DNA of 64,000 bases, from positions 1 to 64,000 of the forward strand of contig CAJVZD010000006.1 in NCBI GenBank assembly GCA_913019905.1, read 5' to 3'. This stretch comes from an uncultured Cellvibrionales bacterium. Lineage in GTDB: Bacteria; Pseudomonadota; Gammaproteobacteria; Pseudomonadales; Dasaniaceae. The notes beneath the pieces are model-generated. The model made no database searches. It was given only the letters and a program-made list of their open reading frames with translations, and was not told where the DNA came from. The position numbers were made by a program, and so were the translations under genes. Below are positions 19,105-29,086 of the stretch, piece by piece (positions within the stretch are counted from its first letter, which is position 1; each line of letters begins with the position of its first letter).

Positions 19105-20361
19105 ATGGATGTAAAGCAGTATATGGCCGAGGTCGGGCGAAAAGCGCGGCAGGCTTCAAGAGTTATCGGCGCTGCTGACAGCGGGGTAAAGAATAGGGCA
19201 TTAATCGCGACGGCAGAAGCTATTGCCGAGTCTCGGGAAGAGCTTATTGAAGCTAACAAGCTAGACATGGTTAACGGTGCCGCCAATGGTCTTGAACCGG
19301 CATTGCTCGACCGATTGGAGCTAACGCCAGCCCGTATTGATACGATGATTGAAGGATTGCATCAAGTGGCATTGCTTTCCGATCCTATTGGGGCAATTAC
19401 CGACCTGAATTATCAGCCGTCCGGTATTCAAGTGGGTTCCATGCGCGTGCCTTTAGGTGTTATCGGTATTATCTACGAGTCGCGGCCCAATGTTACTGTT
19501 GAGGCGGCGAGTTTGTGTTTGAAATCAGGTAACGCGACGATACTGCGCGGTGGTTCTGAAGCTATTCAATCTAATCAGGCTATAGCCAAATGTATTGGTA
19601 AAGGATTAAGTGCGGCTGGCTTGCCAGTCGATTGTGTTCAAGTGGTAGAAACAACCGACCGCGCAGCTGTTGGTGAGCTTATTACAATGAATGAGTTCGT
19701 GGATGTCGTTGTACCACGGGGCGGTAAAGGCTTGATTGAACGGATTTCTAAGGACGCAACGGTTACCGTCATTAAACATCTGGATGGTATATGCCACGTC
19801 TTTATTGACGATGGTGCCGATCTTGAAAAATCCTTTGCTGTCGCTTTAAATTCTAAAACTCAGCGGTATGGCACCTGTAATACGATGGAAACACTATTGG
19901 TCGCAAAGTCTGTTGCGAGTCGTATTTTACCGCGTCTTGCGCAGGCCTATATCGAAGCAGGTGTTGAGATGCGAGCCTGTGCTGAAACCCTAAAAATTCT
20001 CCCGGACTGCACAACTGCGACAGAAGAAGATTGGAGTACTGAATATCTGGCTCCTATTCTATCGATTAAAATAGTCGATGGTCTGTCTGAGGCGATTGAT
20101 CACATCAATCACTACAGCTCCCAGCATACCGACACGATTGTGACCGAAAGCTATTCGAATGGTAGACGATTTTTACGGGAAGTTGACTCCAGTTCGGTCA
20201 TGGTCAATGCTTCTACTCGATTCGCCGACGGATTTGAATACGGTTTGGGCGCGGAAATAGGCATATCAACGGACAAAATTCATGCCCGTGGTCCCGTTGG
20301 CCTGGAAGGATTAACGTCAAAAAAATATGTCGTGCTGGGTGACGGTCATGTTCGTTCCTAA
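19105..20361 (+). CDS. proA: Gamma-glutamyl phosphate reductase
   Basis: NADPH-dependent reduction of gamma-glutamyl phosphate in proline synthesis; an aldehyde-dehydrogenase fold protein. Hallmarks are [20 protein letters not shown] near 118, [13 protein letters not shown] near 200 and the catalytic Cys in [13 protein letters not shown] near 257. The length is 418 aa (E. coli 417). ATG 19105 is taken; a TTG lies one codon upstream. It heads the proA-nadD-rsfS-rlmH run, known from Pseudomonas. Confidence 0.97.
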   Translation: MDVKQYMAEVGRKARQASRVIGAADSGVKNRALIATAEAIAESREELIEANKLDMVNGAANGLEPALLDRLELTPARIDTMIEGLHQVALLSDPIGAITDLNYQPSGIQVGSMRVPLGVIGIIYESRPNVTVEAASLCLKSGNATILRGGSEAIQSNQAIAKCIGKGLSAAGLPVDCVQVVETTDRAAVGELITMNEFVDVVVPRGGKGLIERISKDATVTVIKHLDGICHVFIDDGADLEKSFAVALNSKTQRYGTCNTMETLLVAKSVASRILPRLAQAYIEAGVEMRACAETLKILPDCTTATEEDWSTEYLAPILSIKIVDGLSEAIDHINHYSSQHTDTIVTESYSNGRRFLREVDSSSVMVNASTRFADGFEYGLGAEIGISTDKIHARGPVGLEGLTSKKYVVLGDGHVRS

Positions 20362-20378
20362 ATGCGGAGATCGCTGAA

Positions 20379-21089
20379 TTGAACAGCAAATCCCGCGGAA
20401 CGGTTGCACTTTTCGGTGGGACCTTTGACCCCGTTCATAACGGACACATACAATCGGCAATTGAACTGAATAAGCGCTTATTGTTGGATGAGTTGCGTTT
20501 TCTTCCCTGTCATCGGCCCGTTCATCGAGCTAAACCGGGTTGCAATAGTGAGCAGCGACTGGCTATGGTCACCTTAGCCGTTGAAAGTGAGTTTAGCGAC
20601 TCGGCGTCAGCTAATGGAAAAGACGCCCAAGTAACGACTGTACGTGTTGATGATCGCGAAATGCAAAGAGATGGAAAATCATACAGCATCGAAACGATTG
20701 AAGAGGTCCGCAAGGAAATCGGCGATGAGGTGTCATTGATTTGGGTGATGGGAACCGACTCGTTTGCCGGATTTGATCAATGGTATCGGTGGCAGGATTT
20801 TCTAGCGCTGGCTCATATTGTCGTTATTAAGCGGCCCGATTCTTTTTTGCCGACAGAGGGCGCCATCGCAGAGTTAATCGAAACGTCGTCAGCGAAAAGT
20901 TGTGACGAGTTAAAGCAGTGCAGTGCGGGTTTGGTTTGGTTCGAAAGTCTTAAGCCTTTTCCAATTTCCGCGACCGCGATAAGACACGATATCGCGGCAG
21001 GCAAAACGGTCGCAAGCCATAATAGGCTGGGTGAGCATGTCCCTGCTGTTGTGTTGAATTACATCGAAGAGCATCAGCTCTATCGTTGA
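20379..21089 (+). CDS. nadD: Nicotinate-nucleotide adenylyltransferase
   Basis: Converts nicotinate mononucleotide to NaAD in NAD synthesis. The nucleotidyl-transferase signatures are GGTFDPVHNGH (residues 13-23), WVMGTDSFAGFDQWYRW and the C-terminal ISATAIR. The length is 236 aa. It appears to start at TTG 20379, with GGAG about ten bases upstream, 17 bp after proA. Confidence 0.95.
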   Translation: MNSKSRGTVALFGGTFDPVHNGHIQSAIELNKRLLLDELRFLPCHRPVHRAKPGCNSEQRLAMVTLAVESEFSDSASANGKDAQVTTVRVDDREMQRDGKSYSIETIEEVRKEIGDEVSLIWVMGTDSFAGFDQWYRWQDFLALAHIVVIKRPDSFLPTEGAIAELIETSSAKSCDELKQCSAGLVWFESLKPFPISATAIRHDIAAGKTVASHNRLGEHVPAVVLNYIEEHQLYR

Positions 21090-21146
21090 ACCCTATTCTT
21101 GATCACGTTATTACTATTGAAAACACGAAGGAGCTACAATTATTTT

Positions 21147-21482
21147 ATGAATGCTGATGAAACAAAAAAACTGGTACTGGAAGCCTTAGATGACCTCAAA
21201 GGTAAGGACATTGTCACCCTGGACGTTCGCGAACTTACCGATGTTACTGACTTTATGATTATTTGCACCGGTACATCCAATCGTCATGTCAAATCATTAG
21301 CTTCAAATGCTGTTCTTGAAGCGAAAAGTAAAGGTTCACCACCAAAGGGCGTTGAAGGTGTTGATCAGCCTACGACTGAGTGGGCTTTGGTTGATTTTGG
21401 TGACGTTGTATTACATGTGATGATGCCGGAAACGCGCGAGTTTTATGATCTTGAAACACTCTGGGCTGTAAAGGCGTCTTAG
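21147..21482 (+). CDS. rsfS: Ribosomal silencing factor RsfS
   Basis: Binds L14 (uL14) and blocks subunit joining in stationary phase. The domain is complete, with [26 protein letters not shown] and the C-terminal [25 protein letters not shown] at 21147 gives 111 aa, the family length; AAGGAG lies 13 bases upstream, a long spacing. A longer frame to 21099 adds a non-family N-terminus. It follows nadD, as in most gammaproteobacteria. Confidence 0.93.
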   Translation: MNADETKKLVLEALDDLKGKDIVTLDVRELTDVTDFMIICTGTSNRHVKSLASNAVLEAKSKGSPPKGVEGVDQPTTEWALVDFGDVVLHVMMPETREFYDLETLWAVKAS

Positions 21483-21571
21483 TTTACCGCTGCACTAGTT
21501 TAAGGATTTGGTTTTTACTTGGGTTAGCAGTTAGCAGTTTTGGCTGTTAATGATTTTTAAAGAACGCCCAG

Positions 21572-21601
21572 ATTGAATTATCCTTAATTGAATTATCTTT
21601 A
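21572..21601. repeat. Tandem 15-bp duplication
   Basis: attgaattatcctta is followed directly by attgaattatcttta (one mismatch) in the 237-bp gap between rsfS and rlmH. Confidence 0.75.
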
Positions 21602-21719
21602 AGTAAGGTCAATGGCCCTGGTAGTCGAGACCTTAGGCAGACATAAGTGAGTTATTGGGGGCTGTGCGGCGGCCTCTGCAATGGCATAAAATTCTCTATC
21701 TTTATGGAAAGTACTATTT

Positions 21720-22187
21720 ATGCATATTCGTCTAATTGCCGTTGGCACAAAAATGCCTGCCTGGGTGGCACAGGGTGTTGATGAATATCACAAGCGACTG
21801 CCATCGGAGATGAAAATTGCTGTGAAGGAAATTCCGTTAGGAAAACGTGGAAAAGGCGCGGATATTCAACGGGCTATTAACGACGAAGGCAAGCAGCAGC
21901 TTGCCGCTATCGGACGAGGCGATACGGTGGTGGCCTTAGACGTAAAAGGCAAGCCCTGGAGTACCGAAACTTTAGCGAGTGAACTGCAAGGCTGGCAACT
22001 GCAGGGAAACAATATTTCTTTATTGGTGGGTGGGCCCGATGGATTGTCTGCCGATTGTCTGGCCCGTGCTGATCGACGCTGGTCGCTGTCAGCCTTGACG
22101 TTACCACATCCGTTGGTAAGAATTTTGCTGGCGGAGCAACTTTATCGCGCCTGGACGATCAATAATAATCATCCGTACCACAGATAA
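21720..22187 (+). CDS. rlmH: 23S rRNA (pseudouridine1915-N3)-methyltransferase RlmH
   Basis: SPOUT-class methylase acting on pseudouridine 1915 in helix 69 of the assembled ribosome. It shows the N-terminal [16 protein letters not shown], the SAM-knot [10 protein letters not shown] near residue 104 and the C-terminal [18 protein letters not shown]. The length is 155 aa, exactly the usual size. It lies 14 bp upstream of mrdA. Confidence 0.97.
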   Translation: MHIRLIAVGTKMPAWVAQGVDEYHKRLPSEMKIAVKEIPLGKRGKGADIQRAINDEGKQQLAAIGRGDTVVALDVKGKPWSTETLASELQGWQLQGNNISLLVGGPDGLSADCLARADRRWSLSALTLPHPLVRILLAEQLYRAWTINNNHPYHR

Positions 22188-22201
22188 GTCAAATAATCCC
22201 C

Positions 22202-24127
22202 ATGGCAGAACAAATCACACTGAAAGACCCGTACCGCGAAAAACGCATTTACCAAATGCGAGTCGTGGTTATCGGTCTGTTCGTTGTTGCACTCTTGCTG
22301 GTCGTTGTGGGGCGTTATTTTTCATTGCAAATAACGCAGCACGATAACTATAAAACTCAATCGGACCGCAATAGAGTTCAATTACAGGCAATACCGCCGA
22401 AACGCGGACTTATCTATGATCGCAACGGACTGTTATTAGCGGAGAACCTTCCCAGTTACAGCTTAACGATCGTGAAGGAACAGGTAGGCAACCTGGATGA
22501 AACCATCGCTGTGCTCCAGCAGCTGATGGATATAAGTGAAGACCAGATTAAAACCTTTAAACAATTATTGGAGCGTCGCCGCTCGTATTCGCCAGTCCCA
22601 TTAAAGCTGAATCTGTCGGAAGAAGAAATTGCGAGTATTTCGGTGAATCGATATCGTTTGCCGGGCGTCGATGTCGATGCCCAGTTGGCACGACATTATC
22701 CTCAGGGTGCGTTATTCGCCCATGCGCTTGGTTACATAGGACGAATCAGTGAAGAAGAGCAATGGGATATTGACGAGATAAACTACAGCGGAACGCTTCA
22801 GATCGGTAAGATCGGGTTGGAGAAATATTATGAAGAGGAGTTGCATGGCATTGTCGGTTATCAGAATGTTGAAACCAATGCACGTGGACGTGTTCTCCGT
22901 GTGCTGGAGAGAGACGATCCCGAGCCGGGAATTGATATCCGTTTGCACATGGATGCTCATACTCAGGAAGTTGCTTATAAGGCTTTAGCAGGAAGGCGTG
23001 GTGCGGTTGTTGCCATTGATCCGAAAACCGGTGGCATCATTGCAATGGTTAGCACACCGAGCTTTGACGCCAATTTGTTTGTCGGCGGCATCAGCAATCG
23101 AGATTATAGTGCATTGCGAAACTCCGCTGATTTACCTTTGTTCAACCGAGCGTTACAAGGTCAATATCCGCCGGCGTCGACAATAAAACCGATCTACGGA
23201 TTAGCGGGTTTACATTACGGGGTCGTCACGGAGCAGACTGAAGTAAGAGACCGCGGCTGGTATACATTACCTGACGACCGCACAAAACGACGTTATCGAG
23301 ATTGGACATGGCGAACAAAACGCAGTGGGCACGGTAAATACGTAGCACTCGAACAGTCAATTGTTGAGTCCTGTGATACGTATTATTATGACTTGTCTTA
23401 CAAATTGGGTATCGATCGAATTCAGGACTTTTTGGAACCCTTTGGTTACGGACAAAAGACCGGCATCGATAATACCAATGAACGAAGTGGCCTGTTGCCG
23501 TCGAAGGAATGGAAACGTCGTTATAAACGGTTACCCTGGTTTCCTGGAGAAACTTTAAGTGTGGGTATTGGTCAGGGTTACCTGTTAGCGACGCCTCTGC
23601 AGTTGGCCGTGGCAACGGCGACTCTCGCCAACCGAGGCGAGCATTTCACACCACGTTTAGTGAGATATTTGGGTGATCAGGAGATCTCTCCGCCGCCATT
23701 ACCTCCGATAAAGGTCGACGAGCAGCATTGGGATGCCATTATTAAAGCCATGAAGGCAGTCGTCCATGGAACGCGAGGAACCGCAAATCGTATTAACAAA
23801 GGCGCCAAGTACCGAATGGCGGGAAAAACAGGCTCTGCTCAAGTGGTGGGGATTGCACAGGATGAAGATTACGATGTAAATAAAGCGGCAAAGCGAGATC
23901 GGGACCACGGTTTGTTTGTTGGTTTTGCGCCGGTAGATAATCCGAAAATTGCAGTTGCCGTCATTGTTGAAAATGGCGAACACGGATCCTGGGTTTCACC
24001 TATTGCCCGAGAGGTATTTGATGCCTATCTGCTGGATAAAAATGGTGAGTATAATGCCGACGACATCGATGAGAAAATCGATGGTCCTGTTTCTGAAAAT
24101 AAAACGCAATTGGCGTTGAGCGAATAA
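22202..24127 (+). CDS. mrdA: Penicillin-binding protein 2 (elongasome transpeptidase)
   Basis: Class B PBP that crosslinks peptidoglycan during rod elongation, partner of RodA. One membrane helix at about 21-41, then a dimerisation domain and the transpeptidase domain. The active-site SxxK is S326-TIK329, the SxN-type motif is SCD in VESCDTYYYD, and KTG lies in AGKTGSAQVV. The length of 641 aa is normal. It is followed after 28 bp by rodA. Confidence 0.96.
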   Translation: MAEQITLKDPYREKRIYQMRVVVIGLFVVALLLVVVGRYFSLQITQHDNYKTQSDRNRVQLQAIPPKRGLIYDRNGLLLAENLPSYSLTIVKEQVGNLDETIAVLQQLMDISEDQIKTFKQLLERRRSYSPVPLKLNLSEEEIASISVNRYRLPGVDVDAQLARHYPQGALFAHALGYIGRISEEEQWDIDEINYSGTLQIGKIGLEKYYEEELHGIVGYQNVETNARGRVLRVLERDDPEPGIDIRLHMDAHTQEVAYKALAGRRGAVVAIDPKTGGIIAMVSTPSFDANLFVGGISNRDYSALRNSADLPLFNRALQGQYPPASTIKPIYGLAGLHYGVVTEQTEVRDRGWYTLPDDRTKRRYRDWTWRTKRSGHGKYVALEQSIVESCDTYYYDLSYKLGIDRIQDFLEPFGYGQKTGIDNTNERSGLLPSKEWKRRYKRLPWFPGETLSVGIGQGYLLATPLQLAVATATLANRGEHFTPRLVRYLGDQEISPPPLPPIKVDEQHWDAIIKAMKAVVHGTRGTANRINKGAKYRMAGKTGSAQVVGIAQDEDYDVNKAAKRDRDHGLFVGFAPVDNPKIAVAVIVENGEHGSWVSPIAREVFDAYLLDKNGEYNADDIDEKIDGPVSENKTQLALSE

Positions 24128-24155
24128 TACAGTTGCTAAACAGACGAGATAATTT

Positions 24156-25301
24156 TTGAGCCAAATCGATTTTGTTCGTCAAATGCCCGATCAGTCCTCT
24201 GATCTCGCCAGACCAGTAGGGTTTTGGCAGCGTGTGCATATTGACCCGATTTTAATGTTATTGCTGTTAGTGCTAACTCTGTTTGGCTTAGTGGTGCTTT
24301 ATAGTGCCGCCGGACAAACGATGACGGCGGTTTTTCAGCAAGGGCGGTTTTATGCAGTTGCCTACGTTGGTATGTTGGTTATCGCTCAACTGGATGTCGA
24401 ACGAATTAAGCGATTGGCTCCTCTGGCCTATCTGGTTGGGGTGGGGTTGTTAGTCGCTGTTGCTTTCCTGGGGTACGACGCTAAAGGCGCGCAGCGCTGG
24501 CTAAATATTGGTGGTTTTCGCTTTCAGCCTTCCGAATTGATGAAGCTGGCGGTTCCGATGGCCGTTGCATGGTATTTTTCTAATCGAGCCCTGCCACCCA
24601 AATTTCATGTCGTATTGCTCAGTATTGTCATGATTGCGGTCCCAGCATTACTTATTGCACGTCAGCCAGATTTGGGTACGTCTATTTTGATTGCAGCGTC
24701 AGGTTTGTTTGTGTTGTTTTTTGCCGGTATTCGGTGGAAGTTTATTTTGTCATTCGTCGCTATAGCGTTGGCGTCCGCGTACCCCTTGTGGCAGTTTGCT
24801 TTACGGGATTATCAACGCCAAAGAATCCTTACCTTGTTAAATCCGGAAAGTGACAAGCTCGGCGCTGGCTGGAATATTATTCAGTCAAAAACAGCCATTG
24901 GATCAGGCGGCTGGTCTGGAAAAGGGTGGTTGAATGGCACTCAATCACAATTAGATTTTCTACCCGAAAGTCATACTGATTTTATTATTGCGGTTCTGGC
25001 CGAAGAGTGGGGCATGCGAGGTGTATTGATTTTGCTGGTGATCTATTGCGCGATAATTGTTCGGGGTTTGTGGATCGGCGTCAATGCCCAGCACTCATTC
25101 GGACGTCTTTTGGCGGGTAGCATCACCTTGACTTTCTTTGTCTACATTTTTGTTAATATGGGCATGGTGTCAGGTTTGTTGCCGATAGTTGGCGTGCCGT
25201 TGCCGCTTGTGAGTCAGGGCGGGACTTCTGTTGTTACGCTGTTGGCAGGGTTTGGATTACTCATGGCAATAAGTACTGAAAAAAGAGTGATAATGCAATA
25301 A
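24156..25301 (+). CDS. rodA: Peptidoglycan glycosyltransferase RodA
   Basis: SEDS-family polymerase of the elongasome, about ten membrane helices. Hallmarks are AAGQTMTAVFQQGRFYAV, GAQRWLNIGGFRFQPSELMKLAVP, RQPDLGTS and FLPESHTDFIIAVLAEEWG. The length is 381 aa. A TTG start at 24156 is assumed; ATG at 24183 would also leave all helices intact. It is paired with mrdA as in most rods. Confidence 0.95.
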   Translation: MSQIDFVRQMPDQSSDLARPVGFWQRVHIDPILMLLLLVLTLFGLVVLYSAAGQTMTAVFQQGRFYAVAYVGMLVIAQLDVERIKRLAPLAYLVGVGLLVAVAFLGYDAKGAQRWLNIGGFRFQPSELMKLAVPMAVAWYFSNRALPPKFHVVLLSIVMIAVPALLIARQPDLGTSILIAASGLFVLFFAGIRWKFILSFVAIALASAYPLWQFALRDYQRQRILTLLNPESDKLGAGWNIIQSKTAIGSGGWSGKGWLNGTQSQLDFLPESHTDFIIAVLAEEWGMRGVLILLVIYCAIIVRGLWIGVNAQHSFGRLLAGSITLTFFVYIFVNMGMVSGLLPIVGVPLPLVSQGGTSVVTLLAGFGLLMAISTEKRVIMQ

Positions 25302-25605
25302 ATAGCTAAGCTTCACAGCGCTTTATTCATGCTACCGTAAAGCGCCTGTCACCCTAACTGAAGATGGAAATATCGTTTAGAAAATGAATTGCGTCAGGGC
25401 TCAGCGAGATTTACGTAAGTTGAATGTTAACTTGATTGTTAGCCTCGAATATTAACCTTGAATGTTACTAGGTTCTGAATTCTTATACTTAGAGGGTGAG
25501 AGTTATACTTAGACGGCGGGCGATCCCACTACTAGTCAGTCAGCTTGTCTGCAATTAGTTAAATATCGTGTACACATACAAATTACTTAAGAGTTATTTT
25601 TGATA
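25302..25605. other. Gap between rodA and mltB
   Basis: A 304-bp gap without a gene. It contains degenerate short duplications, including two copies of ttatacttaga about 20 bp apart near 25482-25516, and GAATGTTA-like elements near 25419-25470. No promoter could be fixed. Confidence 0.35.
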
Positions 25606-26613
25606 ATGATAAAAGAAACATACCGGTTCATCGGCCGAAAAATTGCCTTCGCGGCTTTGCTTGTTTGCCCTACGATTTCTCCTGTCGCGTTGGCAGAAGG
25701 ACCCATTGAGGATTATGGTTCGCACCCCAAAGCCTTAGTATTTATCGATAAAATGGTTGAGCAGCATGGTTTTGAGCGTGCCTATGTTCAGCAGTTGATG
25801 AGGACTGCAGTAAAAAAGCAAAGGATTCTTGACGCTATCGCGCGGCCTGCTGAAAAGACCAAGACTTGGAAAGAGTATCGAAAAATTTTCATCTCTCAGA
25901 AACGGACTCTGCAAGGTAAGGCTTTTATGAAGGCCAATGCGGATACGCTGGCCAGAGCGGAGCGTGATTTTGGCGTGCCTAAAGAGATAATCGCGGCGAT
26001 TATTGGTGTTGAAACACGATACGGGAAAAATAAAGGTAGTTGGCGGGTCGTGGATGCCCTAGCGACATTGGGTTTTGATTATCCACCTCGTAGCAAGTTT
26101 TTTTCCAGAGAATTAGAAGAGTACTTGTTATTAGTGCGGGAACAAAAGTTTGATGCCACCCAGGTAAAAGGTTCCTACGCCGGAGCAATGGGCTACGGCC
26201 AGTTTATTCCCAGTAGTTATCGCGGATACGCCATCGATTTCGATGGCGATGGCGTTGCCGACATTGTCGATAACGTGACAGATGCGATCGGTAGTGTTGC
26301 TAACTATTTTAAGTCTCATGGATGGAGGCCGGGAGGACAAATTACCAGTGTTGCGACAGTTGCCGAAAATTACGACGCTTCCTTGGCCAATGTAAAATTG
26401 AAACCGAAACATACTATCGGGCAATTGCGAGATTTTGGCTACCAGCCAACAGTGGACATTAGTGACGAGGCAATGGCTACGCCAATGCGTTTAAAGGGGG
26501 AGTCAGGTGTTGAGCATTGGTTGGGTCTGCGAAACTTTTATGTGATTACGCGTTATAATCATAGTCGCCTGTATGCGATGGCTGTTTTCCAGCTTAGTGA
26601 AACTTTAAAGTAA
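25606..26613 (+). CDS. mltB: Lytic murein transglycosylase B
   Basis: Cleaves the glycan strand to 1,6-anhydro-muropeptides in the periplasm. The catalytic Glu lies in IIGVETRYGKNKG, followed by GAMGYGQFIPSSYR and DFDGDGVADIV, all family hallmarks. The N-terminus is a signal peptide ending near VALAEG without a lipobox, so this copy is predicted to be soluble, unlike lipidated E. coli MltB. The length is 335 aa from ATG 25606; TTG at 25600 has the better spacing from AAGAG and is an alternative. Confidence 0.93.
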   Translation: MIKETYRFIGRKIAFAALLVCPTISPVALAEGPIEDYGSHPKALVFIDKMVEQHGFERAYVQQLMRTAVKKQRILDAIARPAEKTKTWKEYRKIFISQKRTLQGKAFMKANADTLARAERDFGVPKEIIAAIIGVETRYGKNKGSWRVVDALATLGFDYPPRSKFFSRELEEYLLLVREQKFDATQVKGSYAGAMGYGQFIPSSYRGYAIDFDGDGVADIVDNVTDAIGSVANYFKSHGWRPGGQITSVATVAENYDASLANVKLKPKHTIGQLRDFGYQPTVDISDEAMATPMRLKGESGVEHWLGLRNFYVITRYNHSRLYAMAVFQLSETLK

Positions 26614-26619
26614 TTGTTT

Positions 26620-27432
26620 ATGCGAAATCACTTCAGTTTTTATCGCCACTCGTCAATAGTACTGACGACGTTCTTTTTGATACTGGTATCTTCTTGCAGT
26701 GTTTTTCAGGCTGGTTCTATATCTCCCCGGAAGGACAGTGCGCCCTCGATTGGTGTTAATCCAAATACAATTATTGACGCGACCCCACGGAAAGACGAAA
26801 TCACCCGTGCCGGAAATAAAAATCCCTATACTGTTCTGGGGAAGACCTACCATTTGTTGCCTAGTAGTAAGGGCTACAATGTCGAGGGAATCGCCTCTTG
26901 GTATGGCACCAAATTTCAGGGGCGCCCTACGGCTAATGGGGAGACCTATAACTTATACGCGATGACAGCGGCTCACCGCACTTTACCCATCCCCGCCTAT
27001 GTGAAGGTGACGAATCTGGATAATAATCGAACCGCCGTTGTCAGGGTTAATGACCGAGGCCCCTTTCACGACCAGCGTGTGATTGACCTTTCCTATGCAG
27101 CGGCCGTTAAACTGGGTTATGCGAAGTCGGGAACAGCCAGAGTGAGAGTCGAGGCGGTGAATCTCGATGACCAATCATTTAGTTCTCAAGCTTCCGCAAT
27201 AGCGGAAAACTATTTCTTACAGGTGGCGGCTTTTAAAAACCCTGTCTCTGCAAAAGCCTTACGAGCGGAGTTGTTATTAACAGTCAGTCGAGATGTTGTC
27301 ATAAAAAGTCCGGAGCTTGATGGAATTCACAGAGTGCAAATTGGTCCGATTAAGAGCCTTACCACTGTGAAGCAATTGAGCGAGCGTCTTATTGCGCTGG
27401 GCAAAGGTCGCCCCCAATTGATTAGCGACTAG
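26620..27432 (+). CDS. rlpA: RlpA, septal-ring lytic transglycosylase lipoprotein
   Basis: Outer-membrane lipoprotein that in Pseudomonas cleaves denuded glycan at the septum. The lipobox is VSSC near residue 27. The double-psi beta-barrel spans about 85-180, with GIASWYGTKFQGRPTANGE and VNDRGPFHDQRVIDLS. A C-terminal SPOR domain of about 70 residues (YFLQVAAFKN onward) binds denuded glycan. The length is 270 aa from ATG 26620, just after mltB. Confidence 0.94.
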   Translation: MRNHFSFYRHSSIVLTTFFLILVSSCSVFQAGSISPRKDSAPSIGVNPNTIIDATPRKDEITRAGNKNPYTVLGKTYHLLPSSKGYNVEGIASWYGTKFQGRPTANGETYNLYAMTAAHRTLPIPAYVKVTNLDNNRTAVVRVNDRGPFHDQRVIDLSYAAAVKLGYAKSGTARVRVEAVNLDDQSFSSQASAIAENYFLQVAAFKNPVSAKALRAELLLTVSRDVVIKSPELDGIHRVQIGPIKSLTTVKQLSERLIALGKGRPQLISD

Positions 27433-27567
27433 GGTTTTTTCACGGAGGAGCTAAAAATTGAAATATTTTTTGCATTTCAGCACCGATATCATGGCGCGTC
27501 CTATTTTTTGACAGTGACATCCGTTAACATTTACTTCATCTAAATTCTTACTGATATTTGAACCTCT

Positions 27568-28737
27568 ATGCGTAAAAAATCTTTCATCGTTTCTTGTTTG
27601 TTTCTTGTCGTTCAGCTCGCCGTTAGTCGTGTCTATGCGGCCCCGGCTATTATTCCATCACCACCGTCAATTGCTGCGAGCGGCTATATTTTGATCGATG
27701 CACAAAGCGGTAGAGTTATTGTTGAAAGCAATGCCGATGAAAAACTGCCGCCGGCCAGTTTAACCAAACTAATGACCAGTTATGTGTTGTCGTATGAATT
27801 GGAAAAAGGCAACGTCAGTAACAGCGATTGGGTCAATGTCAGCGAAAATGCCTGGGCCCAAAATCCTGTGTTTGCGGGTTCGTCGCTAATGTGGATTGAA
27901 GTTGGGAAAAAAATCCTTTTGGAAGACTTGCATAAAGGCGTTGTTATTTCTTCGGGAAACGATGCGAGTGTTGCAGTGGCGGAGCATCTGGCGGGCAGCG
28001 AGAGCGCCTTTGCAGAGATTATGAACCAACACGCCGGGCTTCTCGGAATGACTAATTCGAATTTTGTGAACTCACATGGTTTACCTGATTCCGAGCACTA
28101 TATGACCGCTCGAGACTTGGCTACTCTATCGAAAGCGATTATCCAATTTCCCGAAGAGTATGCGCTTTACAGCGTACCTGATTATACCTACAACAATATC
28201 CGCCAGACAAACCGCAATCGTTTACTGTGGAAAGACAAGAGTGTCGATGGACTAAAAACCGGCCATACTGAAGCGGCGGGTTATTGTTTGGTGGCCTCTG
28301 CGAAAAAATCCGGAATGCGTCTTATATCAGTGGTGATGGGTGCAAGTAGTCAAAACGCTCGCGAACGGGAGACTCAGAAACTGCTGGCCTACGGTTTCCG
28401 TTATTATGAAACACATCAGCTGTATTCCACGGGTGACGAGCTTGCTGAAAGTCAGTTATGGGCGGGTACGGCCGATGCGTTTAAGCTGGGTGTCGAAGAC
28501 GATATCCATTTGACGATTCCGCGAGGAAAGCAAGAATCTTTAAAAGCGGTAATGAATTTCGACGAAGTTATCAAAGCACCGATAGTGAACGGACAGGAGT
28601 ATGGTGAGTTGGTCGTTACTTTAGACGGTGAAGAGTTACTGCGCAAACCATTAGTTGCCTTACAAGCTGTTGCTGAAGCTGGTTTTTTTAAACGCCTTTG
28701 GCATGATATATTGTTATTTTTTAGTCAGTTCTTTTAA
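27568..28737 (+). CDS. dacA: D-alanyl-D-alanine carboxypeptidase (PBP5/6)
   Basis: Trims the terminal D-Ala of peptidoglycan stem peptides. It has a signal peptide ending near VYAAP, the SxxK motif S64-LTK67, SGN in SSGNDASVAVAEH and KTG in DGLKTGHTEAAGY. The C-terminal beta domain is followed by the amphipathic membrane anchor FFKRLWHDILLFFSQFF. The length is 389 aa. It is 135 bp after rlpA, in the Pseudomonas dacC position. Confidence 0.95.
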   Translation: MRKKSFIVSCLFLVVQLAVSRVYAAPAIIPSPPSIAASGYILIDAQSGRVIVESNADEKLPPASLTKLMTSYVLSYELEKGNVSNSDWVNVSENAWAQNPVFAGSSLMWIEVGKKILLEDLHKGVVISSGNDASVAVAEHLAGSESAFAEIMNQHAGLLGMTNSNFVNSHGLPDSEHYMTARDLATLSKAIIQFPEEYALYSVPDYTYNNIRQTNRNRLLWKDKSVDGLKTGHTEAAGYCLVASAKKSGMRLISVVMGASSQNARERETQKLLAYGFRYYETHQLYSTGDELAESQLWAGTADAFKLGVEDDIHLTIPRGKQESLKAVMNFDEVIKAPIVNGQEYGELVVTLDGEELLRKPLVALQAVAEAGFFKRLWHDILLFFSQFF

Positions 28738-28746
28738 AGGGCCGTT

Positions 28747-29049
28747 ATGTCTGAGCTAATAGGATCTTCCGGACAAATTTCGTCAGGAGAAGACGCGCCA
28801 AAAATCGAATTTCCCTGCCAGTATCCCATAAAAGTCCTGGGTCGGCATACTGACGACTTTCGAGAGATCGTGATTGACGTAATGACCCGCCACACAGGCG
28901 CCGTACACGACGCTCAGGTAAGCGAAAAACCGAGTGGTAAAGGCACTTTTGTATCGATAACGATTATCATCACTGCTACCGGGAAAGAACAAATACAGGC
29001 CATTTTTGACGACTTGAAAGCAACCGGTCGGGTAAAAATGGTTCTTTAG
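28747..29049 (+). CDS. ybeD: YbeD family protein (DUF493)
   Basis: A 100-aa small alpha/beta protein of DUF493 with the typical FPCQYPIKVLGRHTDDF and the C-terminal DLKATGRVKMVL. Its biochemical function is not settled; an allosteric or regulatory role is suggested by its ACT-like fold. It lies between dacA (9 bp) and lipB, as in E. coli and Pseudomonas. Confidence 0.93.
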   Translation: MSELIGSSGQISSGEDAPKIEFPCQYPIKVLGRHTDDFREIVIDVMTRHTGAVHDAQVSEKPSGKGTFVSITIIITATGKEQIQAIFDDLKATGRVKMVL

Positions 29050-29072
29050 ACTTTAGACTTTAGACTTTAGAC
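29045..29072. repeat. Four perfect tandem copies of TTTAGAC
   Basis: A 7-bp unit repeated four times without mismatch. The first copy supplies the ybeD stop codon, and the array ends two bases before the GGGAGG ribosome-binding site of lipB. Confidence 0.9.
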
Positions 29073-29086
29073 ATGGGAGGCTACTT